Part shown: positions 49,295 to 57,471 of the stretch, piece after piece
How positions within the stretch are numbered: position 1 is the first letter of the stretch
Layout of the letters: each line of letters opens with the position of its first letter
DNA from: Barnesiella propionica
GTDB taxonomy: Bacteria; Bacteroidota; Bacteroidia; Bacteroidales; Barnesiellaceae
Direction of reading: 5' to 3'
DNA: 64,000 nt
NCBI RefSeq assembly: GCF_025567045.1
Contig: NZ_JAOQJK010000001.1
Location: forward strand, 124,001 to 188,000
Program-made: the position numbers and the translations under genes
Notes under the pieces: model-generated
Told to the model about the DNA's origin: nothing
Database searches by the model: none
Seen by the model: only the letters and a program-made list of their open reading frames with translations

Positions 49295-50476
49295 TTATCC
49301 TATAGAGTCTACGGCATTTCTCAACCGTTCCATCGCCACCTCCAGGTTAACGCGCGGAGTACCTACGTTCATACGCATATATCCCTTTCCCTGGGGACCG
49401 AACATAACACCATTATTTAACGCCAAACGAACTTTATCCACAAAAAAAGCAGATAAACCGTCTTCGGGTAGATTCAGTTCCCTGCAATCAAGCCACACCA
49501 GAAACGAAGCCTGAGGCCTCATCATCTTAATACGGGGAATATAATCGTGCAAATATCGTTCTACGAAAAGAATGTTCTGTTCCACATAAGAAAGCATCTG
49601 TTCCAGCCATGCATGTCCTTCCTTATAAGCAGACTGGGTAGCAACTAACGCGAATATCGAAGGGGCATTAAATTCATTAGCCGACATCCATCCGTAAAAC
49701 TTACTGCGAATATCCTCATTCTCAATAATAGAGAATGAGCTTATAATCCCTGCCATATTGAATGTTTTGGTGGGAGCTGCAAATGTAATACTGTTTTGCG
49801 CGGCCATTTCCGAAACGGAAGCAAACGGAATATGTTTATGGCCGAACAACGCCATATCGGAATGTATTTCATCCGATATGACCAGAATATGATGACGGGC
49901 ACAAATATCGGCTAAACGCACCAGTTCATCCTGGTTCCAGACTCTCCCTCCCGGATTATGCGGATTACATAAAATCAGTATCTTGCAACGTTCGTCAATT
50001 ACACTTTCCAGCTTTTCAAAATCCATTTCATAATGGTCACCCTGATTTATCAAAGGATTACGGACAACTTCCCGTCCGTTCATTTCAGGGACCAACCGAA
50101 ACGGATGATAAACGGGACTCTGAATAATCACTTTATCACCGTCTTCACTGAATACCTGCAAAACCATACCTATTCCTGTCACGATACCAGGTACATAAGA
50201 CAACCAGTCCCGCTCTACTTTCCAGCCATGTCTATATTCCATCCAATCGATTATCGACTCCCAATAGCCATCTTCGGTAACCGTGTATCCCAATATGGGG
50301 TGACGTAACCTTTTCCGCATAGCATCCAGAATGAAAGAAGGTGTTGCGAAATCCATATCAGCTACCCACAATGGCAACAAATCGGTACGGCCATAACGTT
50401 CCTGCAGGACATCCGTTTTTAAAGCTCCCGTGTGATGACGATCGATCTGTTCGTCGAAATTATATATAATATTCAT
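49295..50476 (-). CDS. MalY/PatB-type PLP aminotransferase (C-S lyase)
   Basis: This is a 393-residue fold-type I PLP enzyme of the MalY/PatB group, which cleaves C-S bonds of cystathionine or cysteine conjugates. Signatures are LPLWVADMDFATPSFILDAM near the N-terminus, LCNPHNPGGRVW, SDEIHSDMALFGHKHIPF and APTKTFNMAG with the PLP lysine, ending in the substrate-binding RMNVGTPR arginine. I start at the ATG read from 50476; the frame extends two codons to a TTG. It diverges from the GH9 gene. Cystathionine beta-lyase in methionine synthesis is the usual role. Confidence 0.88.
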   Translation of the reverse strand: MNIIYNFDEQIDRHHTGALKTDVLQERYGRTDLLPLWVADMDFATPSFILDAMRKRLRHPILGYTVTEDGYWESIIDWMEYRHGWKVERDWLSYVPGIVTGIGMVLQVFSEDGDKVIIQSPVYHPFRLVPEMNGREVVRNPLINQGDHYEMDFEKLESVIDERCKILILCNPHNPGGRVWNQDELVRLADICARHHILVISDEIHSDMALFGHKHIPFASVSEMAAQNSITFAAPTKTFNMAGIISSFSIIENEDIRSKFYGWMSANEFNAPSIFALVATQSAYKEGHAWLEQMLSYVEQNILFVERYLHDYIPRIKMMRPQASFLVWLDCRELNLPEDGLSAFFVDKVRLALNNGVMFGPQGKGYMRMNVGTPRVNLEVAMERLRNAVDSIG

Positions 50477-50534
50477 AGTCAAGTTATTTTTAAGCTAAGA
50501 TAATTATTTTTCGGAAAAACAGCCTATATTTTGT

Positions 50535-50542
50535 TATATTTG
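50535..50542 (+). promoter_or_regulatory. Promoter -7 box of the GH9 gene
   Basis: TATATTTG matches TAnnTTTG, 28 bases before the ATG at 50570. A TTTTTC tract near 50507-50512 is a weak -33 candidate. Confidence 0.55.
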
Positions 50543-50569
50543 CAACCGGAATTATCTAACAGACATACT

Positions 50570-52348
50570 ATGAAAAAGATTACTTTTGTTTTATTCTTTA
50601 TTCTATTTTACAGCATTTACTGTCTTGCCGAGAACCAAATACGGGTTAATCAAATCGGATATCTCACCCACAGCCCCAAAAATGCGGTATGGATATCCCG
50701 GGAGCCGGCGAAAGAGAACCGTTTCCATATTATTGACGAGCAAAACGAAAAAATTATATATACAGGGATTTTTAATACTGAAAAGCAAAAAAGATCTCCT
50801 CTTTTTGCGGGACGTATAGATTTTTCATCTTTAAAAAAGGCTGGAAGATACCATATACAAATCGGCAACATATCATCACCCTCTTTTTCTATAGGAAACG
50901 ATATATATGCAGGAGCAGCGGATATTCCCTTACAATATATGCGGCAACAGCGATGCGGCTACAATCCATTCCTAAAAGATTCTTGTCATCAGCACGACGG
51001 ATTTATCATATATCATCCTACACGCACCGGAGAACATATAGATGTACGGGGCGGATGGCACGACGCTTCAGATTACTTGCAGTATGTCACGACCTCGGCA
51101 AACGCAACTTATCAAATGCTTCTGGCATATCAGCTGTTTCCCGATGCTTTCGGAGACGAATATCAGGCAAACGGAACACCCGGAAAAAACGGGATTCCGG
51201 ATATTTTGGACGAGGCCAGGTGGGGATTGGAATGGTTAATAAAAATGAATCCTGACGACAGTACTTTTTTTAACCAAATAGCAGATGACAGGGACCATAC
51301 CCAGTTCAAACTTCCGCAAAACGACAGCATCGACTACGGGTGGGGAGCCGGAAAAGGACGTCCGGTATATTTCTGCACCGGTAAAAAACAGGGACTTATG
51401 CAGTATCAGAACCGAACCACGGGACTGGCATCCACTGTCGGCAAATATGCCTCTGCTTTCTCACTGGGAGCAGATGTAATGGAACCATACGCCCCCGATT
51501 TTTCAAGATATCTTCTGAAAAAAGCCCGTAATGCTTTCGAAGCAGGCGTCGCGTCTCCAGGCGTATGTCAGACGGCACCCTGCCGGGCTCCCTACCTGTA
51601 TGACGAAGATAACTGGTGCGACGATATGGAACTGGCCGCCGCACAACTCTATGCCGTTACACAGGAAAAACGATATCGGGATGCTGCCGTATATTATGGC
51701 CGCATGGAACCCGTTACCCCTTGGATGGGTGCCGATTCGGCCCGTCATTACCAATGGTATCCGTTCCTGAATATAGGACACTTTCAACTGGCGGTACATG
51801 ACAACGGCGATATAAGAGAGGAATTTATACGTAATATACGTTCCGGGTTACAAAGGATAAAAGAAAAAAGTGAAAGCGCCCCTTATGGTAAAACGTTCGG
51901 CGTAGGCATACCTTTTATCTGGTGTTCCAACAACCTGATAACCGCAGCGCTTACACAATGCCTTCTCTACCGGACTCTTACCGGAAACACCGATTTTTAC
52001 GAAATGGAATGCGACCTGCTTAACTGGATATTCGGTTGCAATCCATGGGGAAAAAGTATGATCGTAGGGTTCCCGGGGCATGGCGATACCCCTCGTTTCA
52101 CTCATTCGGCTTTAATACCCGAAGGTATGATACCAACGGGAGGCATCGTAGACGGTCCTGTATATACGTCCATATTCAACAGTCTCCGGGGAGTCAAACT
52201 GAATAACGAAGATACCTATTCTTCTTTCCAATCGGATTATATAGTATATCACGATGATATGGCCGATTATTCGACAAATGAACCTACCATGGACGGAACG
52301 GCTGCCCTATGCATTTATCTGGGGTATTTATCGCAACCACGTAAATAA
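50570..52348 (+). CDS. GH9 glycoside hydrolase with N-terminal Ig-like domain
   Basis: This exported GH9 enzyme (endoglucanase/exo-beta-glucosidase/glucosaminidase family) has 592 residues from the ATG at 50570. The longer frame from a TTG at 50531 would begin ahead of the promoter box. A signal peptide (about 1-20) leads into the cellulase N-terminal Ig-like domain (ENQIRVNQIGYL). The (alpha/alpha)6 catalytic domain follows, with the base Asp pair in GGWHDASDY (about 162-169) and the C-terminal NEPTMDGTAALCIYLGYL holding the catalytic Glu. It is alone, not part of the PUL, between MalY and a porin. Many Bacteroidetes GH9 proteins act on beta-glucans or chito-oligosaccharides; I cannot say which here. 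Confidence 0.87.
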   Translation: MKKITFVLFFILFYSIYCLAENQIRVNQIGYLTHSPKNAVWISREPAKENRFHIIDEQNEKIIYTGIFNTEKQKRSPLFAGRIDFSSLKKAGRYHIQIGNISSPSFSIGNDIYAGAADIPLQYMRQQRCGYNPFLKDSCHQHDGFIIYHPTRTGEHIDVRGGWHDASDYLQYVTTSANATYQMLLAYQLFPDAFGDEYQANGTPGKNGIPDILDEARWGLEWLIKMNPDDSTFFNQIADDRDHTQFKLPQNDSIDYGWGAGKGRPVYFCTGKKQGLMQYQNRTTGLASTVGKYASAFSLGADVMEPYAPDFSRYLLKKARNAFEAGVASPGVCQTAPCRAPYLYDEDNWCDDMELAAAQLYAVTQEKRYRDAAVYYGRMEPVTPWMGADSARHYQWYPFLNIGHFQLAVHDNGDIREEFIRNIRSGLQRIKEKSESAPYGKTFGVGIPFIWCSNNLITAALTQCLLYRTLTGNTDFYEMECDLLNWIFGCNPWGKSMIVGFPGHGDTPRFTHSALIPEGMIPTGGIVDGPVYTSIFNSLRGVKLNNEDTYSSFQSDYIVYHDDMADYSTNEPTMDGTAALCIYLGYLSQPRK

Positions 52349-52365
52349 GTTGCCCGGAAAAACGG

Positions 52366-53661
52366 TCAGAATCCTAACTCTACCTGAAACCGGAATTCCC
52401 AACGGTTATAGTCAGGATCGGCTGCCATTTTCTTATAATTGTAAGAGGCATCGGCCTGTATTTTCAATGTATGACCGATGAGATATTTGGTAACACCTAT
52501 GGTAGACTGATTGAAATATTCATATCCGACCAATGATTGTACAGATTCGTCTGGTAACAAAGTTGAATTGCGTAAAGCTATTTCCCAATTAGAGCGAAAA
52601 AGATAACTGGTTTGTACGTTCACACCGTTTCCTTTATATATAAATTCAGGTTCTCCCGGCTCTACCTCGTCGGGAGAAGGAATATAAAGAACTGGCGTAT
52701 CGCACGAACGTCCCATAAAGTCGGTATAAAAAGCAAATCCTTGGTATTTAAAGATAAAATCGGCAAAATAAGAAGACAGACTGCGCGTTCGGCCGCCTGT
52801 CAACATAGCGCCATTCTGTCCCTGAACACGCAAAGCCCTGTCATTAAAACTATAAGCTCCCGCAAAAAGTATCTTCGGTTTTTCTTCCCGTGCAAAATCA
52901 CCTTCCTGCACGTCTCCCAGACCTTTAAAACGTCCCAGAGGGAAAAGTTCCAGACGTCCTGTATAAGCCAGACCGCTACCTTTGGAAGAACTCCAGTTCC
53001 GTCCTTCCCCCAATGTAACCGAGGCACGGGCCGCCAAGTCGAAATGACCGAACAAATGTTTATTAAACTCTCCGAAAAAACCGAAATCCCTGTCGAGATT
53101 AAATTCGGAATTTACGATAGAACGGTCAACAAACTGTAAGGCACTGGAAGAATTGGTACGGGCCCTGTTGGCTTTGATCTTCGTCTGTCCGAATCCAACA
53201 TTCCAAACGGCCGACGGAACATAATATACCATGGCATCCCGAACGATATTCATATTCCCGTTCGGCAATACTTTCGCATCATAAGGGGTAAAACCCAACT
53301 GAATAGAATAAGTAAGCTTAGGAGAATATATGTAACCGTCAAAGCGTAAACGCAGACGTTTTACACGCGCTTCGGTCTCGGTAGCAGTAAAATCTTTATT
53401 CAGCTCTACTCCCACCATGTTCTGCATACGAAAACGCATAGTAAGTTTATAGCTCTCGTTTTTCGGTTTAAATGAAATTCCTCTACCTACCTCTATATTC
53501 GGCATATTACGAAGTATCTCGGTCAATTCCTCGTCGTCATCCCCCGATAAAGAAGTAATAAGGGAATCAAGACGTGAACGAGCAGGTTCAACAGCATTCG
53601 CCTGCACAATAGTTCCTATAAAAAATAATAGTGCCGTTAAAAAGCGGAGAAGTATTTTCAT
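52366..53661 (-). CDS. Porin O/P-like outer-membrane protein
   Basis: This is a 431-residue outer-membrane beta-barrel of the phosphate-selective porin O/P family. A signal peptide (about 1-21, VQANA) and a short helical segment (ARSRLDSLITSLSGDDDEELTEIL) precede amphipathic strands such as LTMRFRMQNMVGV, RVKRLRLRFDGYIYSPKLTYSIQLGF and the terminal WEFRFQVELGF with a final Phe for assembly. I start at the ATG read from 53661; the frame's extension begins at a TTG (53697) that belongs to a promoter box. Its stop is 17 bases from the convergent GH9 stop. The substrate is not known. Confidence 0.88.
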   Translation of the reverse strand: MKILLRFLTALLFFIGTIVQANAVEPARSRLDSLITSLSGDDDEELTEILRNMPNIEVGRGISFKPKNESYKLTMRFRMQNMVGVELNKDFTATETEARVKRLRLRFDGYIYSPKLTYSIQLGFTPYDAKVLPNGNMNIVRDAMVYYVPSAVWNVGFGQTKIKANRARTNSSSALQFVDRSIVNSEFNLDRDFGFFGEFNKHLFGHFDLAARASVTLGEGRNWSSSKGSGLAYTGRLELFPLGRFKGLGDVQEGDFAREEKPKILFAGAYSFNDRALRVQGQNGAMLTGGRTRSLSSYFADFIFKYQGFAFYTDFMGRSCDTPVLYIPSPDEVEPGEPEFIYKGNGVNVQTSYLFRSNWEIALRNSTLLPDESVQSLVGYEYFNQSTIGVTKYLIGHTLKIQADASYNYKKMAADPDYNRWEFRFQVELGF

Positions 53662-53983
53662 ATTATTTAAATTAAATCCATAATTTGTAGTATGCAAAGA
53701 TAAATAACCAAAACTGAAATTATTATTTCAAAACGATTACATTACTGCAAACAATAATCGAATTAATTTGTGCATACTGATCCATACAAATATAGCTTTA
53801 TTTTGACGAGGACATTATCATCCCCCGAAAATTTAATCATCTATTCCGCAAAATACATCATAAAAAATCACTCCGCAAAAATAAAACCGTTTGTTCCAAC
53901 CGACGCATCCTGACAGTCACTCATTCGTCCGGCTTTTGGCTTAACGTTAAATAACACTATTACATTCGCCTCTATTTCGATCA
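53662..53983. other. 322-base gap between Fsr-like pump and porin gene
   Basis: No gene is seen. Besides the porin promoter box (53695-53702), two more minus-strand TAnnTTTG matches occur at 53787-53794 and 53876-53883; in such AT-rich DNA some may be chance. Confidence 0.5.
53695..53702 (-). promoter_or_regulatory. Porin promoter -7 box
   Basis: The minus strand reads TATCTTTG, 34 bases before the ATG at 53661. The in-frame TTG at 53697 is part of this box. Confidence 0.5.
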
Positions 53984-55222
53984 TCATTTATTTAATACTT
54001 CTCTTTTACTTTCAATATTGGGTAAAAGACCTGTGATTATTCCCAATAAAGGCAGGAGGGTACTGATCTGAAAAATAAATTCGATACTCGTCCTGTCGGC
54101 CAGCCACCCGAAAAAAGCAGAACCTATTCCTCCCAAGCCGAACATAAGTCCGAAAAAAACACCTGCAATCATTCCGACCTTTCCCGGCATCAGGTCGGTT
54201 GCATATACCAGAATAGCAGAAAAAGCCGATGAAATGATAAGGCCTATAATAATAGCCAGCAAAATAGTACAAACCAGATTTGTATAGGGAAGCATCAAAG
54301 TAAAAGGTGCCGCACCTAAAATAGAACCCCATATCACATATTTTCGCCCAAAACGATCTCCCAGAGGACCGCCCACGACAGTACCCACTGCCGATGCAGC
54401 CAGAAAGGCGAAAAGGCAGTATTGAGAACTTTGTACCGATATACCGAACTTATCTATCAGGAAAAAAGTAAAATAATTGCTCATACAAGCAAGATAGAAA
54501 TATTTCGAGAATACCAGTACCGCCAGAATAAACAATGCCGTATGTATCTTTCTCCTGGTTAATCCGTGTACCGCCTCCGATGAAACTGCCGATTTACCCG
54601 TTGCAAGGATCAGCTGCCGTTTATACCAGTTTCCTATTTTTACAAGGATGAGAACAGCCAATACGGCGACCAGTGCAAACCAGCCGATAGCACTCTGTCC
54701 GAAAGGAATTATAATAAGCGCAGCCAAAAGAGGCCCTACTGCACTACCTGCATTACCGCCTACCTGAAATATAGACTGGGCTAATCCTTTCCGGCCGCCC
54801 GAAGCACACTGAGCAACCCGTGAAGATTCGGGATGAAATACGGAGGATCCCCAGCCGATCAAGCCCACCGCTACCAGTATGGGAACAAAACCGGAAGCCA
54901 CGGAAAGCGTAAGCAACCCGACCAGAGTAAAACACATCCCTATAGCCAGCGAATAGGGCTTCGGGCGACGATCGGCCAACCGGCCTATGAAAGGTTGCAA
55001 GATAGAAGAAGTCATCTGAAAAACCAGAGTGATTATACCTATCTGAGCAAAAGTAAACCCGAATTTTTCCTTCAGGAGAGGATATACGGCCGGAATTAAA
55101 GACTGCATCATGTCATTTAACAAATGAGAAATACTGATCATGAACAAAACCGGATATATCGTACCGGATTTTGGCAGTTGGCCGTCGGACAGAACGCGGG
55201 CAGACTTTATAAAAGTATTCAT
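53984..55222 (-). CDS. MFS transporter, fosmidomycin-resistance (Fsr) type
   Basis: This is a 412-residue, 12-helix inner-membrane antiporter. The segments YPVLFMISISHLLNDMMQSLIPAVYPLLKEKFGFTFAQIG, RLADRRPKPY, GLIGWGSSVFHPESSRVA and SIFQVGGNAGSAVGPLLAA are characteristic of the Fsr group, which exports fosmidomycin and related compounds. A central loop joins the two halves. It stands alone with its own TAATTTTG promoter box (55244-55251). Confidence 0.9.
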   Translation of the reverse strand: MNTFIKSARVLSDGQLPKSGTIYPVLFMISISHLLNDMMQSLIPAVYPLLKEKFGFTFAQIGIITLVFQMTSSILQPFIGRLADRRPKPYSLAIGMCFTLVGLLTLSVASGFVPILVAVGLIGWGSSVFHPESSRVAQCASGGRKGLAQSIFQVGGNAGSAVGPLLAALIIIPFGQSAIGWFALVAVLAVLILVKIGNWYKRQLILATGKSAVSSEAVHGLTRRKIHTALFILAVLVFSKYFYLACMSNYFTFFLIDKFGISVQSSQYCLFAFLAASAVGTVVGGPLGDRFGRKYVIWGSILGAAPFTLMLPYTNLVCTILLAIIIGLIISSAFSAILVYATDLMPGKVGMIAGVFFGLMFGLGGIGSAFFGWLADRTSIEFIFQISTLLPLLGIITGLLPNIESKREVLNK

Positions 55223-55243
55223 TGCGGGAATTTAGGGATCTTT

Positions 55244-55251
55244 CAAAATTA
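55244..55251 (-). promoter_or_regulatory. Fsr-like gene promoter -7 box
   Basis: The minus strand reads TAATTTTG (TAnnTTTG), 21 bases before the ATG at 55222. Confidence 0.4.
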
Positions 55252-55373
55252 TAACGATTATATTTAATGTATTTCTAACATCTCCGGCATCTATATACCG
55301 AACCAACCGCTCATGAGAAAAATAAAAAAGTAATCGACCGTATTAAAATCAGATAAAGTAATTATATTAATAA

Positions 55374-55400
55374 AACCCTGCAAGTAAAACTTGCAGGGTT
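55374..55400 (-). terminator. Terminator of tRNA-Ser
   Basis: AACCCTGCAAG (55374-55384) and CTTGCAGGGTT (55390-55400) form a perfect 11-bp stem with a 5-base loop. On the minus strand it is followed by TTTTATTAATATAATT. It lies 24 bases after the tRNA 3' end. Confidence 0.8.
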
Positions 55401-55424
55401 CATACGTTTCTCTTGGGAAATCGG

Positions 55425-55511
55425 CGGAAAGAGGGGGATTCGAACCCCCGGTACCCTTACGAGTACGACAGTTTAGCAAACTGTTGGTTTCAGCCACTCA
55501 CCCATCTTTCC
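55425..55511 (-). tRNA. tRNA-Ser (anticodon GCU)
   Basis: This is an 87-base class II tRNA. The acceptor stem GGAAAGA pairs with TCTTTCC, with discriminator G. The anticodon arm CAGTTTGCTAAACTG exposes GCT in the loop TTGCTAA. A long variable arm (GTACTCGTAAGGGTAC) and the T arm GGGGGTTCGAATCCCCC complete the cloverleaf. CCA is not encoded (CCG follows). It reads AGC/AGU codons. Confidence 0.96.
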
Positions 55512-55550
55512 ATAGGGTTGCTGAATCAATGATTCGTCCTAAACGCGGTG

Positions 55551-55581
55551 CAAAGATAAGTCGAAAATTTGAACTTGCAAA
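55551..55581 (-). promoter_or_regulatory. tRNA-Ser promoter
   Basis: The minus strand has TTTG (55581-55578), a 19-base spacer and TATCTTTG (55558-55551), a perfect consensus promoter about 40 bases before the tRNA 5' end. Confidence 0.7.
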
Positions 55582-55615
55582 TATTTTTTTGGTATTTTAT
55601 CTGCGAAATATTCAC

Positions 55616-55623
55616 TACTTTTG
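55616..55623 (+). promoter_or_regulatory. mltG promoter -7 box
   Basis: TACTTTTG matches TAnnTTTG, 43 bases before the ATG at 55666; TTTG at 55588-55591 lies 24 bases upstream. The in-frame TTG at 55621 is part of this box. Confidence 0.55.
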
Positions 55624-55665
55624 TTCCCGGTAAGAGCAATCAAGAACCTTACTGCTGATTTACAA

Positions 55666-56712
55666 ATGAATAAACAAAATTCTCGACATACGGGAAAAAG
55701 CAGGGGCATCATAATTATCATTATTGTTGTCATGTTGCTAGGAATAACAGGATGGACAGGTATTACCTTTTTCTTTTTGTCCGCCGTGCCAGAATCGTTC
55801 ATGGTATATATAACTCCTCAAACTACGACGTCACAACTGACAGAGGCACTCTCTATCCAAACCGGAGAAAATAATGCCAAAAAAATAATAACTCTTGCCT
55901 CTGTTCTCGGATTCGACAGCACAGAGAGAACCGGAGCCTATAAACTTTCGGGAGGAATGAGCGTATACAAGGCCGCATCAAAATTATCCCGAGGCTCGCA
56001 AACTCCTGTACGATTTACTTTTAACAATATAAGGACCAAAGAACAATTTGCCGACCGGGTAAGCAAATCTTTGCATATATCTAAAGATGAGCTACTTACA
56101 ATGCTTAACAACGACTCTATATGCAACAGTTACGGTTTTACATCCGAAACTATTCCGGCTTTGTTTATTCCCGACACGTATGAATTCTACTGGACAGTAA
56201 CTCCTAATAAATTCATAGAAAAAATGAAACAAGCTTACGATCGTTACTGGAATCAAGAACGTACCCAAAAAGCCAGATCCATAGGACTGACACCTGTAGA
56301 AACTGCCGTGATTGCATCGATTGTAGAAGAAGAAACGAATAAAAAAGACGAAATGGAGGATGTCGCCGGATTATATATTAACCGGTTGAAACAAAGGATG
56401 AAACTACAAGCCGATCCCACCGTCAAATTCGCTTTACAAGACTTCGGATTACGCCGTATTCTAAAAGAGCACACGATGACCCCATCACCATACAACACTT
56501 ATTATGTAAACGGACTGCCTCCGGGACCTATACGCTTTGCCTCTAAGACAGGACTCGACGCTGTCTTAAATCATAAGCAGCACAATTATTTATATATGTG
56601 CGCAAAAGAAGATTTTTCGGGTTATCATAATTTTGCCACTACTTTACCAGAACATCAGCGAAATGCTGTCCGGTATCACAAGGCTCTGGCTAAAAGAAAT
56701 ATCTATAAGTGA
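55666..56712 (+). CDS. mltG: MltG endolytic murein transglycosylase
   Basis: This inner-membrane enzyme cuts nascent peptidoglycan strands and sets their length. From the ATG at 55666 it has 348 residues. A cytoplasmic stub (MNKQNSRHTGKSRG) is followed by one membrane helix (about 15-40), a LysM-like domain and the YceG catalytic domain. Motifs are FIPDTYEFYWTV, ASIVEEETNKKDEM with the catalytic Glu, LQADPTVKFAL and YNTYYVNGLPPGPI. The frame's earlier TTG start (55621) falls in the promoter box. It converges on the NlpE-like gene across a strong terminator. Confidence 0.93.
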   Translation: MNKQNSRHTGKSRGIIIIIIVVMLLGITGWTGITFFFLSAVPESFMVYITPQTTTSQLTEALSIQTGENNAKKIITLASVLGFDSTERTGAYKLSGGMSVYKAASKLSRGSQTPVRFTFNNIRTKEQFADRVSKSLHISKDELLTMLNNDSICNSYGFTSETIPALFIPDTYEFYWTVTPNKFIEKMKQAYDRYWNQERTQKARSIGLTPVETAVIASIVEEETNKKDEMEDVAGLYINRLKQRMKLQADPTVKFALQDFGLRRILKEHTMTPSPYNTYYVNGLPPGPIRFASKTGLDAVLNHKQHNYLYMCAKEDFSGYHNFATTLPEHQRNAVRYHKALAKRNIYK

Positions 56713-56788
56713 TACTTCTTCCGAACCCGTCACAAGAGAAATGATTTTCCATTAATAAACAAGATAGAACCGATACGGATAAAAACCA

Positions 56789-56825
56789 CAGAGGGACAGA
56801 TCCGTTAGAGTGATCTGTCCCTCTG
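56789..56825. terminator. Bidirectional terminator between mltG and NlpE-like gene
   Basis: CAGAGGGACAGATC (56789-56802) and GATCTGTCCCTCTG (56812-56825) form a perfect 14-bp stem with a 9-base loop between two convergent genes. Confidence 0.85.
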
Positions 56826-56843
56826 CCATAAATAAAGATAGCC

Positions 56844-57311
56844 TTATTTTTTAACTTTCGCTGTCGTATCTACTGCAATTGTTATCTGTTCCAAAACATA
56901 ATTATTTTCTAATTCACCCGTGATAGGTTTCATATTCTGATCCAACATACGCACGCGGCCTTCTTCAATCTGATAATATGTTTTACTTCCATTCTTCAAA
57001 CCCAGTGTCATAATACTATCCGACACGGAATAATAGCCGGCTTCTACGAATTTACCGTCTTTTTTATCTATATATACCGATGTAAGAGTAAATGTAGAAT
57101 CGGGATTAACTACCAACGTCGTCATAATACCGGGACCGTCGGCAGCAGGTAAAGTACCTTCATACACACCTATATAATTGATTTCCGACAACGAATCGGC
57201 AGCGATCGAATCCGCTTTCATTTCATCTCCTTTACTGCTTTTCGTATTGCCGCAACTTGCAAAAACAAACAATATCAGGGGCAGCATCCACAAACCTTTC
57301 AATTTTTTCAT
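56844..57311 (-). CDS. NlpE-like lipoprotein lacking the cysteine pair
   Basis: This protein has 155 residues from the ATG read from 57311; the frame extends three codons to a TTG. A lipobox (FASC, near residue 19) indicates a lipoprotein. The domain YIGVYEGTLPAADGPGIMTTLVVNPDSTFTL follows the NlpE N-terminal pattern (YxGtLPcADCpGI), but both Cys positions are replaced (Ala and Gly). The QIEEGRVRMLDQ segment matches the end of that domain. NlpE in E. coli senses surface contact and lipoprotein stress through Cpx. Without the cysteines, metal or disulfide sensing by that motif is not possible here. The role is unknown. Confidence 0.75.
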   Translation of the reverse strand: MKKLKGLWMLPLILFVFASCGNTKSSKGDEMKADSIAADSLSEINYIGVYEGTLPAADGPGIMTTLVVNPDSTFTLTSVYIDKKDGKFVEAGYYSVSDSIMTLGLKNGSKTYYQIEEGRVRMLDQNMKPITGELENNYVLEQITIAVDTTAKVKK

Positions 57312-57443
57312 TTCATTCAATTCTTTAGAAGTTTATTTTAAAAACAACATTCATTCCTGATTTGTTTAATTACCCGTCCGTTTTGCTTCCAAAACGACAT
57401 TCTATACTAAAAAAAGGATTTTCACATTATCATAAAACTTTTA

Positions 57444-57451
57444 TATCTTTG
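57444..57451 (+). promoter_or_regulatory. Promoter -7 box of acyl-CoA synthetase gene
   Basis: TATCTTTG matches TAnnTTTG, 21 bases before the ATG at 57472; TTTTC near 57419-57423 is a weak -33 at a 20-base spacing. Confidence 0.55.
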
Positions 57452-57471
57452 CCGGCCTAACTCTTTCTTAT

